Below, piece by piece: positions 55,577 to 63,594 of a stretch of DNA of 64,000 nt. The stretch lies in contig CAVXLC010000002.1 in NCBI GenBank assembly GCA_963762545.1, forward strand, positions 682,001 to 746,000, in the 5' to 3' direction. The translations under genes were made by a program, and so were the position numbers. Origin of the DNA: JABFSM01 sp963762545 (lineage in GTDB: Bacteria > Gemmatimonadota > Gemmatimonadetes > Gemmatimonadales > GWC2-71-9). The notes under the pieces are model-generated. The model saw only the letters and a program-made list of their open reading frames with translations, made no database searches and had not been told where the DNA came from. Each line of letters opens with the position of its first letter. Within the stretch, counting starts at the first letter, position 1.

Positions 55577-55629
55577 CTAATAGATCTAATAGTCCCATCC
55601 ACAGCCGCGTACACTAGTAGATCTGCTAG
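55577..55629. promoter_or_regulatory. Pair of related near-palindromes in the island
   Basis: CTAATAGATCTAATAG (55577-55592) and CTAGTAGATCTGCTAG (55614-55629) share 13 of 16 bases, both centred on AGATCT, with centres 37 bp apart. The second extends to an 18-bp near-palindrome. They could be operators or recombination sites. Confidence 0.4.
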
Positions 55630-55881
55630 TACCGCCCCCCAGGGACAAGCCATCAGTATTCCGTGCCAGCGCAATCCTTTGCGTAGTCCGTTTGAAGCGG
55701 GTCGCCCGCCTGCCCTCTTGGTCTCGGCCGGTGCAGCCATTTGAGACTTGGTTTGAGACCTTGGTTGTACCAATGCGATTGCTGGGCGCTGACGGCATGC
55801 GGATCTCGTGTGTTGCGCCGGTGTTCCATGAGCCGAGGGGGACTTCGCTCCAGCTCACGACAACAAACCAAGGGGGAAAGA
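55630..55881. other. Gene-free stretch of the island
   Basis: No supported coding region. Contains a tandem TTTGAGAC(C)TTGG repeat (55740-55764) and ends in a strong Shine-Dalgarno-like AAGGGGGAAAG just before ATG 55882. Confidence 0.4.
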
Positions 55882-56856
55882 ATGTGAGTTCTGGCAGCCG
55901 GGGTGGTGTTGGTGTGCGCGTGCGAGACTGGATCCGTGACGGGGGCTGGACCGGTCCTAAAGGAAGGGAGTACAATCACCGCCGAGGTTGTGATCACACC
56001 AACCTTCATCGACCGGCGTACCGGCGCCCCTCGGCAGGGTGCCGTCTTGAAGGGGACGGTGTCGGCCGTTGTGCGGAATGGGCGTGCGGTCGTAGTGGCT
56101 GATAGGCGTGGGTCGGGGCCAATGACCACCTCCAATACCATGGCCGATCTGCCGAACAATGACTCAGTCGTCGCCACCCTCCTCCCGCAGCTTGGCTTCA
56201 CCTCCCCGTCCACCGCGAATGGCAGGTTCTCCAACTTGGTGGCAGGCGGATCTGGCACCGATACGCTCGTCATCATCGACAGCACGCAGACTTCACCAGT
56301 GACTTGGCAGTCGCTAGATGAGAAGGGTACGTACGGGCAACCGATCAACCGAACCTACTCGCGGGCTGGGCAGGTTCTCTTGACCGAAAATAGGCAGTGG
56401 AATACAGTTTCAGGGGGAATCACCCTGAGCCGCATTATTATCAATGACTACAATGATCCGAACATTCTCATCCGTACCAATATCGACATTAACAGGGCCA
56501 AAGTCATTGAGTTAACGTGGGTCGGCCGCATGGGAAACGGCCTCAAGGCTGCAACTCAGGCAGGTCTCGCGGTAGTGTTACCTGGTGTTGCCTATGCGCG
56601 GGATGGCTGGGACTGTGTGAAATCCGGCGCTCTTGCACTCGGGGCATTGATCAACCTGGTGTATCGGAGCTATCAACTCATCCAAGCCGGAGCTGCAACC
56701 GCAGCCACTGGCGGAGCCGCCGCCCCGACGGTTGCAGGCGCGCTCTACTCGTACTTTGGCGCGGTCGGTGCACTATCCATCACGATTGTGGATGCCGGGA
56801 GAGATTGTTTCGGTGCTTCCGGTGGCAGCCAGAAGGTCACCATCTCTAAGAAGTGA
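55882..56856 (+). pseudogene. Putative lipoprotein gene with a stop at codon 2
   Basis: ATG 55882 follows AAGGGGGAAAG, but codon 2 is TGA; the frame then reads VLAAGVVLVCACETGS, a perfect lipoprotein signal peptide with lipobox Cys. A single CGA-to-TGA change would explain this. Translation could restart at GTG 55903 (317 residues) but would lose the signal's basic n-region. The body has no recognised domain: Ser/Thr-rich middle, then a hydrophobic C-terminal segment (GALALGALINLVYRSYQLIQAGAA). More AT-rich than flanking core genes, with AAT/ATT codons. The next gene overlaps its stop (GTGA). Confidence 0.55.
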
Positions 56857-57245
56857 GCCCAACTATGGCAACCTTGCGTCGCAACATCTGGTTGATGTTC
56901 CTGATCGGAGTACCGCTGGCGACCGTAGTCGTATTCGCCGTTCTCGCCGCACGGTCTCCCGCAACGGCAGGGCGCATCCAGTTGCCGATCGCACTCCTCT
57001 TCTTCACGATCGGAGCACTAAGAATCGTGACCCTTTTCGTGGGGAAGGCAGAACGAAAGTCTCCGCGAGCTCTATGGGGCCGGCTTGTCCAAGGAAGCTC
57101 TTGGCTAGCCATCGCCTTCATGCTGTACCAGTATGAACTCGGATCATTCCCCAGCCTGACTACAACCCTTGTCGCTATCTACGCTGTTGGAGCAATGGCT
57201 GAGGGGGTCGCCAATCGGGCCGATCGGGTAGGCCTAGCCGCCTAG
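56853..57245 (+). CDS. Small four-helix membrane protein of the island
   Basis: 130 residues with about four hydrophobic helices: IWLMFLIGVPLATVVVFAVLAA, IQLPIALLFFTIGALRIVTLF, SWLAIAFMLYQYELGSF and LTTTLVAIYAVGAMAEGVA. No family recognised. GTG 56853 overlaps the preceding stop; ATG 56865 is an alternative start. Probably co-transcribed with the putative lipoprotein gene. Confidence 0.6.
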   Translation: MSPTMATLRRNIWLMFLIGVPLATVVVFAVLAARSPATAGRIQLPIALLFFTIGALRIVTLFVGKAERKSPRALWGRLVQGSSWLAIAFMLYQYELGSFPSLTTTLVAIYAVGAMAEGVANRADRVGLAA

Positions 57246-57663
57246 ACGTGCCACAAATGGCCTCCCCGGAGTTGAGCGGATGGAACCCCTCACATCCGCT
57301 CAACTCGTTCTCCTCCTTCCCGCCTAACCAGCAGCTCCCTTGAGGCGACCCATCATCCCTTCCAGATTGGACACCCCGTCTCGATCCCTTCACACGATTG
57401 GGGGGATATGAGATAGAGAGCCCGAACTGGCAGTGGCGGTGGCTGAGTGCAGGGCTTGGTGGTAGATCCAGCGCAGACAATGGAGGGCAGCGTCGACGGC
57501 GCAGTGCCGCTCGCATAAGGACGGGTCGCTGGGTCATCAATGCAAGTTAGGCAGCAACTACAGGACAGAAGCCCCTGAAGCTTGCGACACCACAAAGCTA
57601 AAGAGACCACCTCACGCGCAGTCGTGACGGTCATCTGGACAGACGGGAGGCGTACCTATGAGT
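57246..57663. other. Gene-free stretch of the island
   Basis: 418 bases with no supported gene, RNA or repeat. Base composition is visibly more AT-rich than the core genome and open frames on both strands look random. Confidence 0.5.
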
Positions 57664-57920
57664 TCATGCGCAATCTGCGGAGCCAGCACCAAGCTTGGCG
57701 CCGGGCACTGCGACAGACGTTGGGATCGCCGGCCTGACGTTGATGACGAAATTGCCTGAATGGCGGAACTCGTCCTGATCCATCACGATGCGCACCAGTT
57801 GGAGCAGCATCGGCCAGTCGGTATCGGTGTGCTGGATGACCGGATCGGCGATGCGGATTGAATCAGCTTCAAGATCCGATCCTGGCGTTCCTTCGGCATC
57901 TCTGGTCGTGGTGTGGTCAC
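57664..57920 (-). pseudogene. Frameshifted small gene of the island
   Basis: GTG 57920 has a perfect AGGAGG five bases upstream (57931-57926) and begins VTTPRPEMPKERQDRILKLIQ, but that frame stops after 44 codons. A neighbouring frame carries on with convincing protein-like sequence (ADPVIQHTDTDWPMLLQLVRIV, DEFRHSGNFVINVRPAIP) to 57664. A one-base change near 57860 would join them. No family recognised. Confidence 0.4.
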
Positions 57921-57941
57921 CGGTTCCTCCTGAGGCCAAGC

Positions 57942-58208
57942 CTACAGATTGTCGGCATGTTCGTCGAGCAATTCCTGGAGCCGCGAGATGGTCGCACGCC
58001 ATGGCTCTCCGTCTACGAGGGGCGGTCCCATGAGTCCGGTTCCACCGCGGTTGATCACCCAGGTCTGGTCAGCCCGGATCGCCACCAGCTTTAGGCCGCG
58101 CCATTCGAATGGGTGAGACTCACTCTCACGAGATTCCACCCTCTCCCACTCGCTTGAGCTCGCCCTCGCTGACGCGACTTGGCGCCCGGACGGTTCCGGG
58201 CTCGCCAC
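57942..58208 (-). CDS. Small unknown protein of the island, possibly frameshifted
   Basis: 88 residues from GTG 58208; the convincing part is HPFEWRGLKLVAIRADQTWVINRGGTG and GEPWRATISRLQELLDEHADN. An alternative N-terminus begins at an ATG overlapping the upstream gene's TGA (TGATG near 58252: MVRLDESDRSRVGSRW) in another frame, which would imply a frameshift between the two. 21 bases upstream of the next gene's GTG. No family recognised. Confidence 0.45.
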   Translation of the reverse strand: MASPEPSGRQVASARASSSEWERVESRESESHPFEWRGLKLVAIRADQTWVINRGGTGLMGPPLVDGEPWRATISRLQELLDEHADNL

Positions 58209-58251
58209 CGGCTGCCAACCCGGGATCGGTCGGACTCGTCGAGGCGGACCA

Positions 58252-58608
58252 TCACCGGCCTGCAATCCCGTCCCGAATCCACTCCGCGAACGCGGCCATC
58301 TGGAACGCGAAGCCCTTCGACAGTTCGGCGTTCCGACGCCACTCGGGCGAGACCTCGGCGTCTGCCAACAGCGGCTCGTTCGTTGCGCGGAGCTGGGTTG
58401 CATGCCGCTCCAAGAGGCTTGCGTCCGCGCTGGTAAACGGGGTGGCGGCGCGAGAACGACCTTCACGAAGCCGAGCCGCAAGCTCGCGGAGGTGCCTGGC
58501 ATCTTCTGCCCCCGGCTCGAACACCCCTTTCCACTGTTCGCGGCCGTCGCGCTCGAACCGTCCCACGTACGCTTCGAGCACCTCCGCCATCTGTACCAGA
58601 GGCATCAT
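58252..58608 (-). CDS. Small helical unknown protein of the island
   Basis: 118 residues from ATG 58608 (MMPLVQMAEVLEAYVGRFERDG...). Strongly helical and charged (EDARHLRELAARLREGRSRA, DASLLERHATQLRATNEPLL, AEWIRDGIAGR), soluble. No family recognised. First of three small minus-strand genes in the right half of the island. Confidence 0.5.
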   Translation of the reverse strand: MMPLVQMAEVLEAYVGRFERDGREQWKGVFEPGAEDARHLRELAARLREGRSRAATPFTSADASLLERHATQLRATNEPLLADAEVSPEWRRNAELSKGFAFQMAAFAEWIRDGIAGR

Positions 58609-58654
58609 ACGCAGCCGTTCTCGTGTTGGGGCACCACTGGGGCACCAAAGCACG

Positions 58655-58680
58655 CGAGGCCGCCCACCCCGGCGGCCTCG
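58655..58680. terminator. GC-rich hairpin near the tRNA end of the island
   Basis: Perfect 10-bp stem CGAGGCCGCC / GGCGGCCTCG (58655-58664 with 58671-58680) and a six-base loop. It lies about 40 bases past the tRNA-Ala 3' end on the minus strand and may terminate the tRNA transcript; T-rich tails are weak on both sides. Confidence 0.45.
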
Positions 58681-58720
58681 TCACTTTCAGAACATGGTGC
58701 GAGAGTTAGACTTAGTCCGC

Positions 58721-58766
58721 ATGGAGCGGAGGGGAATCGAACCCCTGACCCCCTGCTTGCAAAGCA
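58721..58766. repeat. attachment-site copy within the intact tRNA-Ala
   Basis: Identical over 46 bases to 54481-54526; the next base differs (G here, C there). Covers the anticodon loop to the 3' end of tRNA-Ala plus one flanking base. Confidence 0.85.
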
Positions 58767-58794
58767 GGTGCTCTCCCAACTGAGCTACCGCCCC
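58722..58794 (-). tRNA. tRNA-Ala (anticodon TGC)
   Basis: 73 nt on the minus strand. Acceptor GGGGCGG pairs with CCGCTCC including the G3-U70 alanine identity pair; D loop AGCTCAGTTGGGAGAGC; anticodon arm CCTGC-TTTGCAA-GCAGG with TGC; T arm GGGTTCGATTCCC; discriminator A. CCA is not encoded. A TATCTT box at 58811-58806 is a plausible -10. Serves as the insertion site of the 54.5-58.7 kb island. Confidence 0.97.
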
Positions 58795-58911
58795 GGTATC
58801 GCTCCAAGATAATCGCGCCCCCGATCGACGCCCACGGCGCGCAATCGGGCGGGGTTGATTGTATTAATTGGGGCCCGGCAGCCCGCACCCTGATCGAGAG
58901 GAACCGCGACA

Positions 58912-60864
58912 ATGTCCCTGCCCTCCTGGTGGCCCCGGCTCCTCCTGGCCGCTCCCGCCCTCCTGTCCGGCTGCGGTGACCGGTCGAAGGTCGGTGTGCC
59001 CTCGGCGGCGGTGTCCGCGGCTCCCCCGTGGCTCCTGGTCCGACAGACCGCACAGCAGGCGGCGGCGGCGGGGTCGGCGGCCTTTCACGACTTCACGCTG
59101 GCGGACCGGGTGGACTCCAGCGGGATCACCTTCGAGAACCGGATCGTGGACGACGCCGGCAAGGCGTACAAGAAGGTGCACTACGATCACGGGAACGGCC
59201 TCGCGGTGGCGGACGTCGACGGCGACGGGCGCCCGGATCTGTATTTCGTCTCGCAGCTCGGCACCAGCGCCCTCTGGCGGAACCTGGGCGCCGGCCGGTT
59301 CGAGGACATCACCGCGGCCGCGGGGCTCAACCTGCCGGACCTCGTCGCGGTGGCGGCCTCCTTCGCCGACATCGACAACGACGGCGATCCCGACCTCTTC
59401 GTCACGACGGTCCGGCACGGGAACCGGCTGTTCGAGAACCTGGGCGGCGGAAAATTCCGGGACATCACCGCGGCCGCGGGCGTGGGCTACGTGGGACATT
59501 CGTCCGGGGCGGTCTTCTTCGACTACGACGGGGACGGGTTGCTCGACCTGTTCGTGACCAACGTCGGCGTCTACACCAGCGACGAGCGCGGTCCGGGCGG
59601 CTACTACGTGGGACTGACCGACGCCTTCCACGGCCATACCCACGCCGAGCGCACCGAGGCCAGCATTCTCTACCGCAACCTCGGCGGCAACCGGTTCCGC
59701 GACGTGTCGAGGGAGACCGGCCTCGTGGATACCGGCTGGAGCGGAGACGCGACCATCCTGGATGCGAACCAGGACGGCCGCCCCGACCTGTACGTCCTCA
59801 ACATGCAGGGCCAGAATCACCTCTGGATCAACGAGAATGGCAAGCGTTTCCGGGATGCCACGGCGCGGTTCTTTCCCAAGACGCCCTGGGGCGCCATGGG
59901 GGTCAAGGCGTTCGACTGGAATGGCGACGGGCGGACCGACCTCTATGTCACCGACATGCACTCCGACATGTTCACCCTCATCGCGCCGGAATCCGCCGCG
60001 GCCGAGAACCGGAAATCGGATCCGGCCGCGATGCCCGAGGACCTCTTTCCCCACGGGAAGGCGCCGTTCATCTTCGGCAACGCGCTCTATTCCAGCCGGG
60101 GCGGGGGACGATTCGACGAACAGTCCGACACGGCGGGCGTCGAGAACTACTGGCCCTGGGGGCCGAGCGTGGACGACCTGAATGCCGACGGATGGGACGA
60201 CATCTTTCTCGCCTCGAGCATGAACTTCCCGCACCGCTACGGGGTCAACTCGGTGCTGCTGAACGAGGCGGGCAGGCACTTCCTGCGCAGTGAATTCGTG
60301 CTCGGCGTCGAGCCCCGGGCCGGCGGCGCGACCGACAAGGTCTGGTTTACCCTCGATTGCGCCGGCGCCGACTCCGCCAACCTGTACTGCCAGGCCTGTC
60401 CGACGGTGGGCGCCTCGCGGCCCGAATGCACCCATCACGATGCGCAGGGCCACCTGGTGCTGATGGGCAGCCTCGGCACGCGCTCGGCGGCGATGGTGGA
60501 CCTCGACGGCGACGGAGACCTCGACATCGTCACCAATGAATTCAATTCCCGGCCCCAGGTGCTGATCAGCGATCTCGCCGCCCGGCATCCGGTGCACTGG
60601 CTCGCGATCACGCTCCAGGGGAAGCGGTCCAATCGCGAGGGGATCGGCGCGGCGGTCAGCGTGGTGCTCGCGGACGGGCGCCGGATCCGCAAGGTGATGG
60701 ACGGGAAATCGGGCTATCTGTCGCAGAGCGACCTGCCGCTCTACTTCGGCCTGGGCGACGCCCCCGAGGCGGCGAGCGTCGAGGTACGCTGGCCCGATGG
60801 CGCCGTGCAGAAAGTGTCGGGGCCCCTCAAGTCGGGGCAGGTGCTCCAGATTGCGGAGCCGTAA
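58912..60864 (+). CDS. CRTAC1-type FG-GAP/ASPIC-UnbV lipoprotein
   Basis: 650 residues. Lipoprotein signal LLLAAPALLSGC, then at least seven FG-GAP/VCBS Ca2+-binding loops: DVDGDGRPDLYF (about 101), DIDNDGDPDLF, DYDGDGLLDLF, DANQDGRPDLY, DWNGDGRTDLY, DLNADGWDDIF, DLDGDGDLDIV (about 529), forming an integrin-like beta-propeller. C-terminal ASPIC/UnbV domain: GAAVSVVLADGRRIRK, LYFGLGDAPEAASVEVRWPDG. Extracytoplasmic, binding role unknown. A Cys-rich insert (CAGADSANLYCQACP...C) lies near residue 490. Stop is five bases before the next ATG. Confidence 0.9.
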   Translation: MSLPSWWPRLLLAAPALLSGCGDRSKVGVPSAAVSAAPPWLLVRQTAQQAAAAGSAAFHDFTLADRVDSSGITFENRIVDDAGKAYKKVHYDHGNGLAVADVDGDGRPDLYFVSQLGTSALWRNLGAGRFEDITAAAGLNLPDLVAVAASFADIDNDGDPDLFVTTVRHGNRLFENLGGGKFRDITAAAGVGYVGHSSGAVFFDYDGDGLLDLFVTNVGVYTSDERGPGGYYVGLTDAFHGHTHAERTEASILYRNLGGNRFRDVSRETGLVDTGWSGDATILDANQDGRPDLYVLNMQGQNHLWINENGKRFRDATARFFPKTPWGAMGVKAFDWNGDGRTDLYVTDMHSDMFTLIAPESAAAENRKSDPAAMPEDLFPHGKAPFIFGNALYSSRGGGRFDEQSDTAGVENYWPWGPSVDDLNADGWDDIFLASSMNFPHRYGVNSVLLNEAGRHFLRSEFVLGVEPRAGGATDKVWFTLDCAGADSANLYCQACPTVGASRPECTHHDAQGHLVLMGSLGTRSAAMVDLDGDGDLDIVTNEFNSRPQVLISDLAARHPVHWLAITLQGKRSNREGIGAAVSVVLADGRRIRKVMDGKSGYLSQSDLPLYFGLGDAPEAASVEVRWPDGAVQKVSGPLKSGQVLQIAEP

Positions 60865-60869
60865 CGACG

Positions 60870-61883
60870 ATGCCGGTCAGGATCCTCAACCAGGCCCAGG
60901 TCACCGAGCTGCTCCCCATGGACGAGTGCGTCGGCCTGATGGACGCCGTGCTGCGCACCCTGGCGTCGGGTGGTGCCCAGCTGCCGCTCCGCACGGTGCT
61001 CCGGCTGCCCGAGTCCGGGGGCATCTTCGGCGTGATGCCGGCCCAGCTCTCCCATCCGAAGGCCTTGGGCCTCAAGGCCATCGCGGTATTTCCCGGCAAT
61101 GAGGGCACCCCGCTCGATTCCCACCAGGGCGTGGTGCTCCTGCTGGATCCCGACACCGGCGCGCCGCGCGCGATCATGGACGCGAGCAGCATCACCGCCA
61201 TCCGGACCGCGGCCGTCTCGGGGGTGGCGACCCGGGCGCTCGCGCGGGAGGACGCATCCGATCTCGCCATCCTGGGCAGTGGGGTGCAGGCCCGGAGTCA
61301 CCTGGAGGCGATGGGCACCGTGCGCCGGCTCCGGCGAGTCCGGGTCTTCAGCCCCAGCGCGGACCGGCTGGCGGCATTCGTTCGCTGGGCGGGGGAGCGG
61401 CTGGGCGTCGTGGCGGAACCGGCCCGGGGAGCCCGGGACGCCGTGGCCGGCGCGGACCTCATCTGCACCGCCACCTCCTCGCCCGTGCCGGTCCTGCAGG
61501 GAGACTGGATCACGCCCGGGGCTCACATCAACGCGGTGGGGTCGAGCATTCCGACCACCCGGGAGCTGGACACCGCGGCCGTGGTGCGGAGCCGGTTGTT
61601 CGTGGATCGCAGGGAATCGGCGGTGCACGAGGCGGGAGACTTCCTGATCCCGCTCCGCGAGGGAGCCATCACCGAGGGCCACCTCTTGGGCGAGCTGGGA
61701 GACGTGCTGCTGGGCAAGGTGCCCGGGCGTACCGGCCGGGACGACGTGACGCTGTTCAAGTCGCTGGGGATCGCGGTCGAGGACCTGGCCTCGGCGCACC
61801 ACGTGCTCGGCAAGGCGGAGGCCCGGGGCATCGGCCTGGTGACCGAGCTCGGCGGCCTGCGGCACTCCGGGGGCGGGGCTTGA
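60870..61883 (+). CDS. Ornithine cyclodeaminase/mu-crystallin family protein (second copy)
   Basis: 337 residues: ILNQAQVTELLPMDECVGLMDAVL, IMDASSITAIRTAAVSGVATR containing the family R-T, Rossmann motif LAILGSGVQARSHLEAM, and NAVGSSIPTTRELD. Same family as 10839-11834 but in a different context, directly followed (stop overlapped by TTG) by a diaminopropionate ammonia-lyase homologue. A role in 2,3-diaminopropionate or related amino-acid breakdown is plausible inference. Confidence 0.88.
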   Translation: MPVRILNQAQVTELLPMDECVGLMDAVLRTLASGGAQLPLRTVLRLPESGGIFGVMPAQLSHPKALGLKAIAVFPGNEGTPLDSHQGVVLLLDPDTGAPRAIMDASSITAIRTAAVSGVATRALAREDASDLAILGSGVQARSHLEAMGTVRRLRRVRVFSPSADRLAAFVRWAGERLGVVAEPARGARDAVAGADLICTATSSPVPVLQGDWITPGAHINAVGSSIPTTRELDTAAVVRSRLFVDRRESAVHEAGDFLIPLREGAITEGHLLGELGDVLLGKVPGRTGRDDVTLFKSLGIAVEDLASAHHVLGKAEARGIGLVTELGGLRHSGGGA

Positions 61884-63013
61884 CCGCTGCGGCGCACCTG
61901 TCGGCCCGGGTCAATCCGTTCTTCACGCCCGGCGTCTTTCCCGCCGCTCCGCTCGAGGAGGTGCGGGCCTTTCATCGCTCGCTTCCCGGTTACGCCGCGA
62001 CCCCTCTGATCGAGCTGCCGGGTCTCGCCGCGGCCCTGGGCCTCGGCGCGCTCTACCTCAAGGACGAGGGCCGCCGGTTCGGACTCGAGGCATTCAAGGC
62101 GCTGGGCGCGTCGTGGGCGCTGCACCGGATTCGCCAGCGCCGCTCCGGTCCCATGACGGTTTCCACCGCCACGGACGGGAACCATGGGCGGGCGGTGGCC
62201 TGGGCGGCCCGCCAGCTCGGGTTGCCGGCGGTGATCTTCATTCCGGCGCACGCGGCGCCCGCGCGGGTCGCCAGGATCCGGCGCGAGGGCGCCCGGGTGG
62301 AGCTGGTCCTTGGCACCTATGACGACGCGGTGCGCCGCTGCGCGCTGGAGAGCGACCGGAACGGGTGGCAGGTCGTGGCGGACGTGGGGTACCAGGGATA
62401 CCTCGATATTCCGAACCAGATCGTGGAGGGGTACGCGACGCTGTTCCAGGAAATCGACGAGCAGCTCGAGGCGGCCGGGCTGCCCGCGCCCAATCTGGTC
62501 ATGGTACAGGCCGGGGTGGGCTCCCTGCTGCACGCCGCCGTGAATCACTATCGGGCCCGCACCGACCAGCCCATCATGGTGGCGGTCGAGCCGGTGCAGG
62601 CGGACCCGCTGCTGGCCTCGATCAACACCGACGACGGCCGGCCGGCGCCCTCCCGGGGTCGCCAGGACTCCATCATGGCCGGCCTCAACTGCGGGAGCGT
62701 GTCGCTGGCCGCCTGGCCGGCCGTCCGGCGCGGAGTCGAGCTGTTCATGACGGTCTCCGACCGCTTCGCCGCCGAGGCGATGCGCCGGCTGGCCCGTCCC
62801 GTGGGCGGGGACCCTCCGGTGGTGGCCGGCGAATCGGGGGCGGCGGGCCTGGCCGGCCTGCTGGCATTGCGGGAGGCGTCCGAGCTCCGCTTTGCGCTGG
62901 AGTTTCTCCGGCTGGGGCGGGCCACCCGGCTGCTGGTCATCAACACCGAGGGGGCGACCGACCCGGAGGGATACCGCCGGGTTGTTGAAGCAGACGATTC
63001 AGGACTAGGTTAA
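61880..63013 (+). CDS. Diaminopropionate ammonia-lyase homologue (PLP fold type II)
   Basis: 377 residues. PLP lysine in KDEGRRFGLEAFKALGAS (Lys73), phosphate/cofactor region TVSTATDGNHGRAVAWAA, MVQAGVGSL, and SIMAGLNCGSVSLAAWP, all characteristic of diaminopropionate ammonia-lyase, which converts 2,3-diaminopropionate to pyruvate and ammonia. TTG 61880 overlaps the stop of the cyclodeaminase homologue, so the pair is coupled. Threonine dehydratase-like activity is the alternative. Confidence 0.87.
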   Translation: MTAAAHLSARVNPFFTPGVFPAAPLEEVRAFHRSLPGYAATPLIELPGLAAALGLGALYLKDEGRRFGLEAFKALGASWALHRIRQRRSGPMTVSTATDGNHGRAVAWAARQLGLPAVIFIPAHAAPARVARIRREGARVELVLGTYDDAVRRCALESDRNGWQVVADVGYQGYLDIPNQIVEGYATLFQEIDEQLEAAGLPAPNLVMVQAGVGSLLHAAVNHYRARTDQPIMVAVEPVQADPLLASINTDDGRPAPSRGRQDSIMAGLNCGSVSLAAWPAVRRGVELFMTVSDRFAAEAMRRLARPVGGDPPVVAGESGAAGLAGLLALREASELRFALEFLRLGRATRLLVINTEGATDPEGYRRVVEADDSGLG

Positions 63014-63057
63014 CCGTTCCCCGGGATACCGTCGCCCGTTTCCCTCAGGAGTCCCCC

Positions 63058-63594
63058 ATGTCGCTCATGCCTCCCATCAATCTCAAGCAGTGGATCGACG
63101 AGCACCGCGCGCTGCTCAAGCCGCCGGTCGGAAACAAGATGATCTGGCAGGATTCGGAGTTCATGGTGATGGCCGTGGGCGGCCCCAACCAGCGCAAGGA
63201 CTTCCACGTCGAGGACGGCGAGGAATTCTTCTATCAGGTGGAGGGAGACATCACCCTGCGGATCATCGAGAACGGCGCGGTGCGCGACATTCCCATTCGT
63301 CAGGGCGAGATGTTCCTCCTCCCGCCCAACATTCCCCACTCGCCCCAGCGTCCGGCCAACACCGTGGGGCTGGTGATCGAGCGGCGCCGGGCCGAGTCCG
63401 AGAAAGACCACCTGCGCTGGTTCTGCGAGCAGTGCGGCGAGATGCTCTACGACGCGAACTTCCAGCTGGTGGATCTGGGCAAGCAGCTCAAGCCGATCAT
63501 CGAGCAGTTCTACGGCGACGTCTCGCTCCGGACCTGCAAGAAGTGCGGGCACGTCATGCCGGTCCCCGCGCCGGCCGCCCCTGCCGCCAAGTAG
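63058..63594 (+). CDS. nbaC: 3-hydroxyanthranilate 3,4-dioxygenase
   Basis: 178-residue cupin dioxygenase opening the ring of 3-hydroxyanthranilate. Fe(II) ligands His50, Glu56 (in RKDFHVEDGEEFFYQVEGD) and His94 (IPHSPQRP), substrate-binding Arg46 and Arg98. C-terminal rubredoxin-like knuckles CEQC (123-126) and CKKC (160-163), as in the bacterial enzymes of known structure. Directly followed by ACMSD, whose GTG overlaps its TAG (TAGTG). Confidence 0.95.
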   Translation: MSLMPPINLKQWIDEHRALLKPPVGNKMIWQDSEFMVMAVGGPNQRKDFHVEDGEEFFYQVEGDITLRIIENGAVRDIPIRQGEMFLLPPNIPHSPQRPANTVGLVIERRRAESEKDHLRWFCEQCGEMLYDANFQLVDLGKQLKPIIEQFYGDVSLRTCKKCGHVMPVPAPAAPAAK

